DNA of 32,837 nucleotides. It comes from Ignavibacteria bacterium GWF2_33_9. GTDB lineage: Bacteria > Bacteroidota > Ignavibacteria > Kapaibacteriales > UBA2268. Shown one piece after another: positions 17,589 to 26,807 of the stretch. Both the position numbers and the translations under genes were made by a program. A model generated the notes under the pieces. That model ran no database searches and was not told where the DNA came from. It saw nothing but the letters and a program-made list of their open reading frames with translations. Where the stretch lies: NCBI GenBank assembly GCA_001804565.1, contig MHAC01000084.1:49787-82623 (forward strand), written 5' to 3'. Position 1 is the stretch's first letter; the number at the start of each line of letters is the position of its first letter.

Positions 17589-19895
17589 CTATTTTACAAT
17601 AATAAACGGCAGAATCACACTTTCAGTTAGAGTTTTCACCCCAATGAAATATTGTCCTGATGGTAATAATGCATTGTTTAAATCATAATATGATTGTCCT
17701 TCTTCAATATTACCCTGGAAAATTGTCATTACAACTTTTCCCTTAAGGTCGTAAATATTCAATGATGCATTCATAAATTGAGCTTTCGAAGTGATTTCCA
17801 ATTTGAAATCGCCTCCGGAAGGATTTGGAAATGCTTTCATTGAAAGTGTACCCAATTTATTTTGTACCTCACCTTTAACTGAGAATGGATCATGACCTGT
17901 TCCTTTCAAATATATTTTGAAATTATTTCCTCCTTCGTTTGTAGCATTTGTAAACATACCAAGTTCACCATAATAAACATCCATATCTGTATAAGGTTTG
18001 AAGTTTACTGGTATTTTATACATTTCGGAAGGAGCAATCAATACCGGAGTTTGGTCAATGTATCCATCAGGGACAGTGAAAACATCATAATCATCATTGA
18101 GATAAAACTTATTAATTCTCAGCGAATCTGCACCAGTACTTAAGATATTAAATTCCATCTGAACTTCATTATTTAAGGTCACATATCCAAAATCTAAAGT
18201 ATCAAATGCCAAATCTGATGAAATACTTGGTCCGATACCTGAGGATTTGGTTTTACCAACTAATTTAATGAATGCAACGTAGTTCTTCACTGCATTGGAT
18301 GTTATCTTCAAAGTTGCAGAATAAGATTTACCATAATCGATTGGTGAGAATTTAACTGAGAAAGTATATTGAGTTCCGGGTTTCACAACTTGTGGGAAAT
18401 TCATTGTCTGTGGGAATGAAAATGCGTTACCGATATTATCATAAAATTCGATATTATCAACAATCACATTATCTGTCCCAACACTGTTGAAGTAAATATC
18501 TTTTGTTTTACTAGTTGGAATCTCAACAACACCAAAATCGAATGGTTCTGCACTTACTCTGATTTCAGGACCGGTTGGAGCATCCTTACCGCCTCTTCCT
18601 TTAACGTTGATTGCGGTTGAAGGAGCATTAATTGCATCTGATTCAATGAAGAGTTGGTCTTCATAATCTCTTTCTTCGGTAGGTGTAAATCCAATTTTAA
18701 TTGTTCTGAATTCACCTGGTTGCAGAACTCCGGCACCACCGCCTTCAATAACTACGAATGTACCGGGTTCTTCCCATTCATTCCATTCAATTGCACTTAT
18801 TGTCAGAGGTTTTTTACCAAAATTACGAATTCTAACTTCCTGTGTTTTTTGTTGATCTAATAAAGATTCACCAAAATTAACAAGAGTAGCTTCCAAATCA
18901 ATCCATTGTCCATATTTTGGTAGGTCTTTTGTAAACCAATCCATTGCGTACAATTCAGTATTAGTGAAATATTGCAATTCCGTTAATGCTATGTTATCTG
19001 GAGCCAAACTCCAAAGCACTATACGACCATCACCAACATCTGCTCTAACTCCAACCCAGCTTCCCATAGGAACATTTGGATCACCGTCAGTCTTGCCATA
19101 TTTATCCAAATATGCAAAACCGGTTCCTAAAGCATTACTTGCTAATTTGAATTGATCTAAAAGAGTTCTGTATGCAATTGGGTGCATAGGTTCTACATTT
19201 CTGCCGTATGCAATGTTGCCGTAATAATCATATCCTTTAGCAACAGGATCACCATCAATACCTTCGATATGATAAGGCAAGTAACTTTGACCGTCAGTAA
19301 TTGCAATAACACCTGTTTGGGGAGGATCAATTCCGATTTCATTTTGGAGGAAATCGATTACTACAGGATCTTTCCCGCCTGCAAATGTGCCATCTTGATG
19401 GAATGCATAGGAAGCCCAATAACGACCGATAACCATAACTCTCTTACCTGCATTAAGCATTTCTTTGATTTTGTCAATAATCTTGATACCACCTTGTGTA
19501 GCGGCATTCAATGGCCAGCTTCCGATTGGGAAAATTGCAACATCAAAATCCGTGAGAGTATATTGTGAAAGGGTTGCATCACTATACGGAGCACGAACCA
19601 TCAAATTATAATAATTGTAGTCAGGATTTGGCCACTTTTTGTAAATGTCATAATATGCCAATTCGATATAATTCGAAACCTGATTGGAAATTTCAGGATC
19701 CAGATTATCGAACAGTATATACATCTGATTGTCTGCGTTATTTATCTTAGGCAGTGGGTTACTTTTACCCTCGGGGATTATCATTGGATTTGCAGGTAAA
19801 TCCAAACCTGTTAAGTTTTTTGCAACTTCTATTGCACTTGTGTTTAAACTGAATGCAATAAAAAGAGTGATGAAAATAGTTAATGATTTTTTCAT
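17589..19895 (-). CDS. T9SS cargo protein with C-terminal type A sorting domain and HYDIN/ASPM-like (choice-of-anchor D) repeats
   Basis: N-terminal signal peptide; C-terminus SMKAFPNPSGGDFKLEI...LNIYDLKGKVVMTIF...LPSGQYFIGVKT; internal repeats such as VNFGESLLDQQKTQEVRIRNFGKKPLTIS, FDFGVVEIPTSKTKDIYFNSVGTDNVIVD and LDFGYVTLNNEVQMEFNILSTGADSLRIN. Confidence 0.88.
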   Translation of the reverse strand: MKKSLTIFITLFIAFSLNTSAIEVAKNLTGLDLPANPMIIPEGKSNPLPKINNADNQMYILFDNLDPEISNQVSNYIELAYYDIYKKWPNPDYNYYNLMVRAPYSDATLSQYTLTDFDVAIFPIGSWPLNAATQGGIKIIDKIKEMLNAGKRVMVIGRYWASYAFHQDGTFAGGKDPVVIDFLQNEIGIDPPQTGVIAITDGQSYLPYHIEGIDGDPVAKGYDYYGNIAYGRNVEPMHPIAYRTLLDQFKLASNALGTGFAYLDKYGKTDGDPNVPMGSWVGVRADVGDGRIVLWSLAPDNIALTELQYFTNTELYAMDWFTKDLPKYGQWIDLEATLVNFGESLLDQQKTQEVRIRNFGKKPLTISAIEWNEWEEPGTFVVIEGGGAGVLQPGEFRTIKIGFTPTEERDYEDQLFIESDAINAPSTAINVKGRGGKDAPTGPEIRVSAEPFDFGVVEIPTSKTKDIYFNSVGTDNVIVDNIEFYDNIGNAFSFPQTMNFPQVVKPGTQYTFSVKFSPIDYGKSYSATLKITSNAVKNYVAFIKLVGKTKSSGIGPSISSDLAFDTLDFGYVTLNNEVQMEFNILSTGADSLRINKFYLNDDYDVFTVPDGYIDQTPVLIAPSEMYKIPVNFKPYTDMDVYYGELGMFTNATNEGGNNFKIYLKGTGHDPFSVKGEVQNKLGTLSMKAFPNPSGGDFKLEITSKAQFMNASLNIYDLKGKVVMTIFQGNIEEGQSYYDLNNALLPSGQYFIGVKTLTESVILPFIIVK

Positions 19896-20020
19896 TTTTA
19901 TAACCTTTTAATTATCTTTCTATATTATAAACACCAAAATTAAGGAAAAGTTACAAATTTGTCAAAATTTTTTAAAGATTTTTTAAAAATATTAGCTTTT
20001 TGATTATTTTTGTGAGAATA

Positions 20021-20815
20021 TTAGCCATTTTCTCCTTTCCAAAATTTTGTGAGGTACCTAAAGATGAATCCCGGTAAAATTTTTATTAGATAACTTCCGA
20101 TTGCAGTTGGTAAAGGGAAATAAATTTGTTTTTTCCCTTTTTTGATCCCTGAGTATATTATTTTTGCAGATTTTTCTGCAGAAATTAAAAACGGCATAGT
20201 AAATTTATGATTTGCGGTCATATCTGTAATAACGAAACCCGGCTTTATTAGAGTTACATTGATATTCGATTTTCGTAATTCGATACTTGCAGCTTCTGTG
20301 AAATGACTAATTGCAGTCTTGCTTGCAACATAAGCAGATGAACCCGGAAAACCACGTGCATCCGCAAGTGAACTTACTGTTGCGATGTGTCCTTTTCCTA
20401 TTATCTTGAAATAATCAACAGCAAATTTCATTCCACGAACTATTCCAAAAAAATTAGTTTCGAATATCTGCCGAATAATATTTTCATCAATTTCGGAAAG
20501 ATTAATAGGTTTTGATATTCCAGAATTAAGAATAATTAAATCTAAGTTATGATTCTGATTTCTTATTTTACTGAAAACAAGTTCATAATCCTTATCTGAA
20601 GTTACGTCCAGCACTGTGATTATGCAATCCACACTGTACTTGGATTCAATTTCACTTTTAATTGTTTTTAAATTTTCTATATCTCTTGATGCAAGAAATA
20701 AATCCCATCCATTTTTAGCAAATTCAAATGCTAATGCTTTACCAATTCCCCGAGATGCACCAATAATCAATACTGAATTTGATTTCAATGAATCTGTCGA
20801 TCCGAATTTATTCAT
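20021..20815 (-). CDS. Short-chain dehydrogenase/reductase (SDR) family oxidoreductase
   Basis: VLIIGASRGIGKALAFEFAKNG (Rossmann GxxxGIG), DLIILNSGIS, SSLADARGFPGSSAYVASKTAI (YxxxK). Confidence 0.93.
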   Translation of the reverse strand: MNKFGSTDSLKSNSVLIIGASRGIGKALAFEFAKNGWDLFLASRDIENLKTIKSEIESKYSVDCIITVLDVTSDKDYELVFSKIRNQNHNLDLIILNSGISKPINLSEIDENIIRQIFETNFFGIVRGMKFAVDYFKIIGKGHIATVSSLADARGFPGSSAYVASKTAISHFTEAASIELRKSNINVTLIKPGFVITDMTANHKFTMPFLISAEKSAKIIYSGIKKGKKQIYFPLPTAIGSYLIKILPGFIFRYLTKFWKGENG

Positions 20816-21566
20816 TATGATATCTTTCTAAAGTGAATGTTTCACCCAAGTAACGTTTGCGGACTTCTTCATTTGCTGCTATTTCCTCAGCTGTTCCGTC
20901 AATAAAAATATTACCGTCAATTAAAATATAGGCTCTATCAGTAATAGAAAGAGTTTCATGAACATTATGGTCCGTGATTATTACCCCAATATTTTTATTT
21001 TTCAACTGAGTAACCATTCTCATGATTTCTTCAACAGCAATTGGGTCAATTCCGGCAAAAGGTTCATCCAGCAAAACAAATTTCGGGAATGAAGCAAGGG
21101 CACGGGCGATTTCGCAGCGTCTTCTTTCACCACCGGAAAGCATGTAACCTTTACTTTTGCGAATATGACCAATTCCGAAATCTTCAAGCAATTCTTCTAA
21201 AATTTCATTTTGCTGTTTTCTTGAGATCTTTTGTAATTGTAAAATTGCACGGATATTATTTTCAATACTTAGTCCACGGAAAATGGAAGGCTCCTGGGGC
21301 AAATAGCTGATTCCCATTTTTGAGCGCTGGTACATTGCCTTGCCAGTTATATCCTTTCCATTTAGTCTTACTATTCCTTCATTCGGCTTAACCATTCCAA
21401 CAATCATGTAAAAGGAAGTAGTTTTACCGGCACCATTCGGACCGAGCAAACCAACTACTTCACCTTGACTCACATTAATGCTTACATTTTTTACTACTTT
21501 TCTTTTTTTGTAAATTTTAACTAAATTTTCAGCACTTAAAATACTGATATTTTCGGAATTTTGCAA
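20808..21566 (-). CDS. lptB: LPS export ABC transporter ATP-binding protein LptB
   Basis: Walker A GLLGPNGAGKTTSFYMIVG, signature MLSGGERRRCEIARALA, Walker B FVLLDEPFAGIDP, ITDHNVHETLSITDRAYIL, C-terminal RKRYLGETFTL. Confidence 0.93.
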   Translation of the reverse strand: MQNSENISILSAENLVKIYKKRKVVKNVSINVSQGEVVGLLGPNGAGKTTSFYMIVGMVKPNEGIVRLNGKDITGKAMYQRSKMGISYLPQEPSIFRGLSIENNIRAILQLQKISRKQQNEILEELLEDFGIGHIRKSKGYMLSGGERRRCEIARALASFPKFVLLDEPFAGIDPIAVEEIMRMVTQLKNKNIGVIITDHNVHETLSITDRAYILIDGNIFIDGTAEEIAANEEVRKRYLGETFTLERYHNE

Positions 21567-21568
21567 TT

Positions 21569-22717
21569 TTACCTCTTTGAACTTTCCAAAATTACATTTT
21601 TTTTGGAAATTTTACCATTATTTTGAATTTCAAAATTTAATTTAGCACCAACAGCCGCATCCAAAACTTCAATGTAATAATCCTCAAGATTATAAATTTT
21701 CCTGTCATTAATCTTTAAAATCACATCACCTAATTCTATTCCGGCCTTTTCAGCGGGGGAATTTCGGAAAATTCTCGAAACAAAAATACCTTCATTTTTA
21801 TCCAAATTAAAGTAATTTTTGAATTTCGCATTTATTGCTTCGGTATCCATCCCGATATAAGTATCTCTATCAATTGTTTTACCTTTTTTGAGAATATCAA
21901 CAATTTTCTTAACACGGTTTACAGGTATTGCAAAACCAATGCCGATACTTCCGGATCCTTGAGAATTTTGTGAAGTAGAGAAAATCATCGTATTCATACC
22001 AATGACATCTCCATTAGAATTCAAGAGTGGACCACCGGAATTTCCGGAACTAATTGCAGCATCAGTCTGAATCAATCCTTTGTAAACACGGTTATAGGGA
22101 GTATCTTCATTAATCATATTTAAATCTAAATTCGATACAACCCCTACAGTAACTGTTGGTTTTGTGTTAATATCGAATAAACCAAATGGATTACCCATTG
22201 CAATTACCCATTCACCAATAATTAAATCATCCGAATCACTTAATTTTAGATATGGTAAATTGTTGGCTTGGATTTTCAGCAAAGCAACATCGCTAGTCAT
22301 GTCTGAACCAATAATTTCTGCAGGATATTTTTCGCCGTTTGTCAAAGTTACAAGGATTTCCTTTGCGTTCCCTGCGACGTGGTGATTTGTGATAATATAT
22401 CCGTCAGGAGAAACAAGATACCCTGAACCGAGACCATGTACTTTTCTGGTAGTTTTCATATATCTATCACCAAAAAAGAAACTGAAAAAAGGATCAGATG
22501 CATAAGGAGAATACACATTTTGGATTTCAGTTACATTTATGCCTACAACTGCGGGTAATGCTTTTGCGGAAGCACGTGTTATTGCATTTTGTCTGGAATT
22601 GTTAATGTCTGCATTATTTGCATTTTCGTACACATCCTGTGCAATTGAATTAGCAAAAGCGGAAAAAAGGAGAAACATCAAAAAAATGAATGTTTTCGTT
22701 AACTTTGTATTTTTCAT
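21569..22717 (-). CDS. HtrA/DegP-like trypsin-family serine protease with one C-terminal PDZ domain
   Basis: GSGYLVSPDGYIITNHHVAGNAKEILVTL, DVALLKI, AAISSGNSGGPLLNSNGDVIGMNT, PDZ-like GIFVSRIFRNSPAEKAGIELGDVILKIND. Confidence 0.94.
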   Translation of the reverse strand: MKNTKLTKTFIFLMFLLFSAFANSIAQDVYENANNADINNSRQNAITRASAKALPAVVGINVTEIQNVYSPYASDPFFSFFFGDRYMKTTRKVHGLGSGYLVSPDGYIITNHHVAGNAKEILVTLTNGEKYPAEIIGSDMTSDVALLKIQANNLPYLKLSDSDDLIIGEWVIAMGNPFGLFDINTKPTVTVGVVSNLDLNMINEDTPYNRVYKGLIQTDAAISSGNSGGPLLNSNGDVIGMNTMIFSTSQNSQGSGSIGIGFAIPVNRVKKIVDILKKGKTIDRDTYIGMDTEAINAKFKNYFNLDKNEGIFVSRIFRNSPAEKAGIELGDVILKINDRKIYNLEDYYIEVLDAAVGAKLNFEIQNNGKISKKNVILESSKR

Positions 22718-22796
22718 ATATTTATTAAGTTTTAAATTATTGTAAAAAAATATGTTGAAAAATAAATTATATACTTACTCCATTTGTTTGTAATTT

Positions 22797-22804
22797 TATT
22801 TTTG
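22797..22804 (+). promoter_or_regulatory. Candidate -7 element TATTTTTG upstream of priA
   Basis: Matches TAnnTTTG, 28 nt upstream of the priA ATG; no properly spaced -33 box seen. Confidence 0.25.
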
Positions 22805-22832
22805 ACGAATTTGTAAAAGTAAAAGTTTTTTA

Positions 22833-25340
22833 ATGTCTCGTCTTGTTAATATAGCATTACCTTTACCGATAAAGGATTTATTCACTTATAAAATTCCTGA
22901 TGATGATTATTATGCAAATATCATCGGTATGCGAGTGTTTGTGCCTTTTGGCAAGCAATATTTAACAGGTGTAGTTGTTGAGTTCGTGACTGATGAAATG
23001 AATTTGGAAGTGAAACCTATCATCGAATTACTGGATGAAAAGCGGCTTTTTTCGGATACGATGCTTAAATTTACCAAATGGATTTCGGAATATTATTTTT
23101 GTAGTTGGGGGGAAGTGCTTAAATCCGCAATGCCCCCAAATTTCAATTTATCATATATTAAGAAAATTCAGATTGAAAGACAACCTACTAATGCTGAACT
23201 CGACGAATTGCACATGAAAGCACCCAAAAGAGCACGTATGCTTAGGTTGTTAATGAATTCGAAAGGCAATATAACAGTTACGCAATTACAAAAGGAATTT
23301 GATATAAAGAATATTTCTCCACAGTTGGAAGCATTAATTCAGAAAGGTTTTATAAGAATTATTGGTGAAATGGAGAAACAAATCGAAGTCAAAGTTTCTG
23401 CAGCAAAGTTGAATAGAGCAATTTTGTCAGATGAAGAAAAGTTAAATGAAATATTCAATAAACTTGAGAAATCTGCTCCAAAGCAATCACAGATATTAAG
23501 TTATCTCATTCTCGAAGCTGAATCCGGAAGAAATGAAATTATTTGCACTGAAATTACGAAGCAATACAAAACAACGCAATCTTCAATTAATGCATTGAAA
23601 GAGAAAGATTTGATTTCGATTGTGAAAGTTCCAAAACCCGATAAAGTTGATTTGAACATAAATTTGGCTGACGATGAATCAAATTTCTTACTTAATGAAG
23701 AGCAGGAAAAAGCATATAATGAAATTGCTGAATATGTTGCCCAAAATATATTTTCCGGTCATTTGCTATATGGAATAACCGGAAGTGGAAAAACCCTGGT
23801 GTATGTGAAATTAATTCAGGATGTTCTCAATTCCGGAAGAAGAGTACTATATTTATTACCTGAAATTTCACTCACACCACAAATTGTAGATAGAATCAAG
23901 AATTTTTTCGGTAATAATGTTGCTGTTCTACACAGTAATATGACTGATAATGAAAGGAATAAGATTTTCACACAAATTCTAAATGATGAATATCAGATAG
24001 TGTTGGGAGTGAGGTCGGCTGTTTTTAGTCAAATTAATAACCTTGGATTAATTATTGTTGATGAAGAACATGATGCAAGTTATAAGCAGAATAATCCTTC
24101 CCCGAGGTATAATGCAAGAGATGCAGCAATTGTGAGGGCAAAGATGGAAAACTGCAGTGTTTTGCTTGGTTCGGCAACTCCTTCCTTGGAAAGTTCGCAA
24201 AATGTAATTAATGGAAATCTGAAATTACACCAACTAACTTCACGTGCTGATAATGCATCACTACCCGAAATTCAGATTGTTGATATGAGGCAGGAGAGAA
24301 AAGAAAAAATCAATATAAAGAGTTTTTCCTCTGTCTTATTGGAAAAAATCATAGATAGACTGAACAAACAGGAAGGTATAATCTTATTCCAAAATAGGAG
24401 GGGATTTGCACCACAACTTTATTGTCCTGATTGCGGAAATGTACCTATGTGTAAAAATTGCGATATTGCACTGACTTATCATAAAAAAGCGGATAAACTT
24501 GTATGCCATTATTGCGGATATGTTATTCCTGCAATAAAGATATGTAATGTATGCGGTTCGAGCGATGTGAATGAAATTGGGGCAGGAACGGAAAAAATCG
24601 AAGAGGAGTTGAAAAGTATTCTTGCAGCAAAAGGATATAATCCATCAATTGCCCGATTTGACAGAGATACTACTTCACGAAAGAATGCATCAAGAAGAAT
24701 AATGTATCAGTTTATAAATGGTGATATTGATATTTTAGTAGGGACTCAAATGCTTTCAAAAGGGATTGATGTCGGTAGAGTTACACTTGTAGGTATAATC
24801 AATGCTGATATGCACCTTTTTTTCCCTGACTTCAGGTCGAATGAACGTACATATCAAATTTTGACTCAGGTATCAGGCCGTGCAGGAAGGAAGGGAAATA
24901 AGAAAGGTGAAGTTGTAATTCAGACATCCAATCCATCGGCTTATGCTATTAAATATGCTGCAGAATCTAATTTCAATAAATTTCTGAAGAATGAGTTGAA
25001 TATTCGTAAAAGTGTGAATTACCCTCCTTTCACAAGATTAACCAAAATTGAATTTCAAAGCAAAGAATTCGAAGAAGTCCAAAAAGCTGCTTTTGATTTT
25101 GCAAATTTACTTCCCAAAAACGTAAAAGGTATGGTGTATATTGGACCGGTAAATCCTTCTATAATTCGTATTAATAATATGTTCCGCCAATTTATATACA
25201 TAAAAAGTAATAAGGAATATGATAAAAGCAACGGAATACTAAATAGAGTTTTACTGAATACTTATAAAACATATACCGAAAAATCAAACAAAATTAATGT
25301 CAAAATTAATATAGATATTGATTCATACCAAAATATGTAA
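22833..25340 (+). CDS. priA: Primosomal protein N' (PriA replication restart helicase)
   Basis: Walker A LLYGITGSGKTLVYVKLI, LIIVDEEHDASYKQ, zinc-binding cysteines CPDCGNVPMCKNCDIALTYHKKADKLVCHYCG...CNVCGS, ILVGTQMLSKGIDVGRVTLVGIINAD, QILTQVSGRAGRKGNKKGEVVIQT. Confidence 0.96.
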   Translation: MSRLVNIALPLPIKDLFTYKIPDDDYYANIIGMRVFVPFGKQYLTGVVVEFVTDEMNLEVKPIIELLDEKRLFSDTMLKFTKWISEYYFCSWGEVLKSAMPPNFNLSYIKKIQIERQPTNAELDELHMKAPKRARMLRLLMNSKGNITVTQLQKEFDIKNISPQLEALIQKGFIRIIGEMEKQIEVKVSAAKLNRAILSDEEKLNEIFNKLEKSAPKQSQILSYLILEAESGRNEIICTEITKQYKTTQSSINALKEKDLISIVKVPKPDKVDLNINLADDESNFLLNEEQEKAYNEIAEYVAQNIFSGHLLYGITGSGKTLVYVKLIQDVLNSGRRVLYLLPEISLTPQIVDRIKNFFGNNVAVLHSNMTDNERNKIFTQILNDEYQIVLGVRSAVFSQINNLGLIIVDEEHDASYKQNNPSPRYNARDAAIVRAKMENCSVLLGSATPSLESSQNVINGNLKLHQLTSRADNASLPEIQIVDMRQERKEKINIKSFSSVLLEKIIDRLNKQEGIILFQNRRGFAPQLYCPDCGNVPMCKNCDIALTYHKKADKLVCHYCGYVIPAIKICNVCGSSDVNEIGAGTEKIEEELKSILAAKGYNPSIARFDRDTTSRKNASRRIMYQFINGDIDILVGTQMLSKGIDVGRVTLVGIINADMHLFFPDFRSNERTYQILTQVSGRAGRKGNKKGEVVIQTSNPSAYAIKYAAESNFNKFLKNELNIRKSVNYPPFTRLTKIEFQSKEFEEVQKAAFDFANLLPKNVKGMVYIGPVNPSIIRINNMFRQFIYIKSNKEYDKSNGILNRVLLNTYKTYTEKSNKINVKINIDIDSYQNM

Positions 25341-25447
25341 ATTCAGATATCTTACTAAATTAATTACTTTAACGTTAAAATTGCGATTGATACGTTAATA
25401 ATACTGCTTTTTAAACATTTAATTTTTGAACACTAATATTATAAAGT

Positions 25448-26761
25448 ATGAAAAAAGTATTTAATTCAATCCTAATCTTTTCTGTTTTTTTGGCTTCAGC
25501 ATTGAGTGCTTTTTCAGCAGATTCAAAGGATTCAATAACCGGGAAAATTGAATTTGGACAAAATCTGATGAAAATGCGCAATTATGAAAAAGCAATTGAA
25601 AAATTCGATGAAGTTCTTGCTTTAGATAAAAACCATCCGGATGCATTATTTAATAAAAGTTTATGTAATTACAATTTATTTGAATATAATAAAGCAATGA
25701 AGGACTTGAATGTACTTGTAAAAATTATTCCGAATATTGCGGATGTTTTTAACTTGCGTGGACTTGTGCAAATGAGTCTTAAAGACACTTTATCTGCCTT
25801 AAATGATTTGAACAAGGCAGTAAAATTAGATAATAAATTCCCTGAGGCATACTTAAACAGGGCAAAAGCTCAATTACATTTTGGAAAAAACGATGAAGCT
25901 GTGAAAGATTTGAATGTTGCAATTTCTTTGGATAGCAATATCGCAGATTTATATTTCACCAAAGGTAGAGCCATGCATAATCTTGGAAAATATAAAGAAG
26001 CTGCTAATAATTTTACAAAGGCTATGTCTAGAAATTATATAAATTCCGATATTTTCTACAGACGTGGGAATTCAAATTTCAAAGATGAAAATTATATTGC
26101 TTCAATTGATGATTATACACAAGTGATTTATTGGGAACCATTAAATCCACTTTCATATAATAATCGTTCATTTGCATTTGAAAAAACTGGACAGCAAAAA
26201 TATGCACAACAAGACAGACAAATGATTGAAGACATAGCAGCGGCAAAGGATTTAGATCCGGAAAAGACAAATATGAAGATTTTTTCCAACAAAGATTCTA
26301 ATTTCACTATTTTACTTCCGACAGCATTCCAAATGATGGAGAACACTTCACTGGACAGTATTGCTTGTACTTTCTTTCCTGTGAATGAAACTTTAGAAAA
26401 TCACAGAATTGGAGTTGAATTTAAAATATTCCCATTTTATTCTAAAAAAATTGGAGCAGAACAACCTGCTGAAGTTATAGAACATTATAGACAGTTACAA
26501 GATTCAATCGGTCAGAGTGGATATTGGAGATATAATTTATCCGAAAGAGTAAGTAAGCCCTTTCACGATTTCCCGACATTATTGGATAAAATACTTGTAC
26601 AGGATGATAGATATGGAATTGCCTATATTATATGGAACTATGGAATAGCATACGGTGACCATTTGATAACTATGCATTTCCTCATCCCATTGCCACTTTA
26701 TAATTACTTTAATGAAATTTACTCAAAGTCCTTACAATCACTTGTAATCAGGAATATGTAA
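25448..26761 (+). CDS. Secreted TPR-repeat protein with an unassigned C-terminal domain
   Basis: Signal-like N-terminus MKKVFNSILIFSVFLASALSAFSA; multiple TPR units (YEKAIEKFDEVLALDKNHPDALFNKSLCNYNLFEYNKAMKDLNVL...); about 160 aa non-TPR C-terminus. Confidence 0.85.
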   Translation: MKKVFNSILIFSVFLASALSAFSADSKDSITGKIEFGQNLMKMRNYEKAIEKFDEVLALDKNHPDALFNKSLCNYNLFEYNKAMKDLNVLVKIIPNIADVFNLRGLVQMSLKDTLSALNDLNKAVKLDNKFPEAYLNRAKAQLHFGKNDEAVKDLNVAISLDSNIADLYFTKGRAMHNLGKYKEAANNFTKAMSRNYINSDIFYRRGNSNFKDENYIASIDDYTQVIYWEPLNPLSYNNRSFAFEKTGQQKYAQQDRQMIEDIAAAKDLDPEKTNMKIFSNKDSNFTILLPTAFQMMENTSLDSIACTFFPVNETLENHRIGVEFKIFPFYSKKIGAEQPAEVIEHYRQLQDSIGQSGYWRYNLSERVSKPFHDFPTLLDKILVQDDRYGIAYIIWNYGIAYGDHLITMHFLIPLPLYNYFNEIYSKSLQSLVIRNM

Positions 26762-26807
26762 TATGAAAAATATCTACACCTTTTAAAATAACAAAACTGA
26801 GGGTAGA

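Noticed and set aside
19182-19911. Series of 60-128 aa plus-strand ORFs antisense to the T9SS cargo gene
   Set aside because: Shadow ORFs without family motifs, opposite a well-supported secreted protein.
19960-20020. Short direct repeats (ATATTAGC, TTTTTTAAA) upstream of the T9SS cargo gene
   Set aside because: Very short, AT-rich and imperfect; expected by chance at this base composition.
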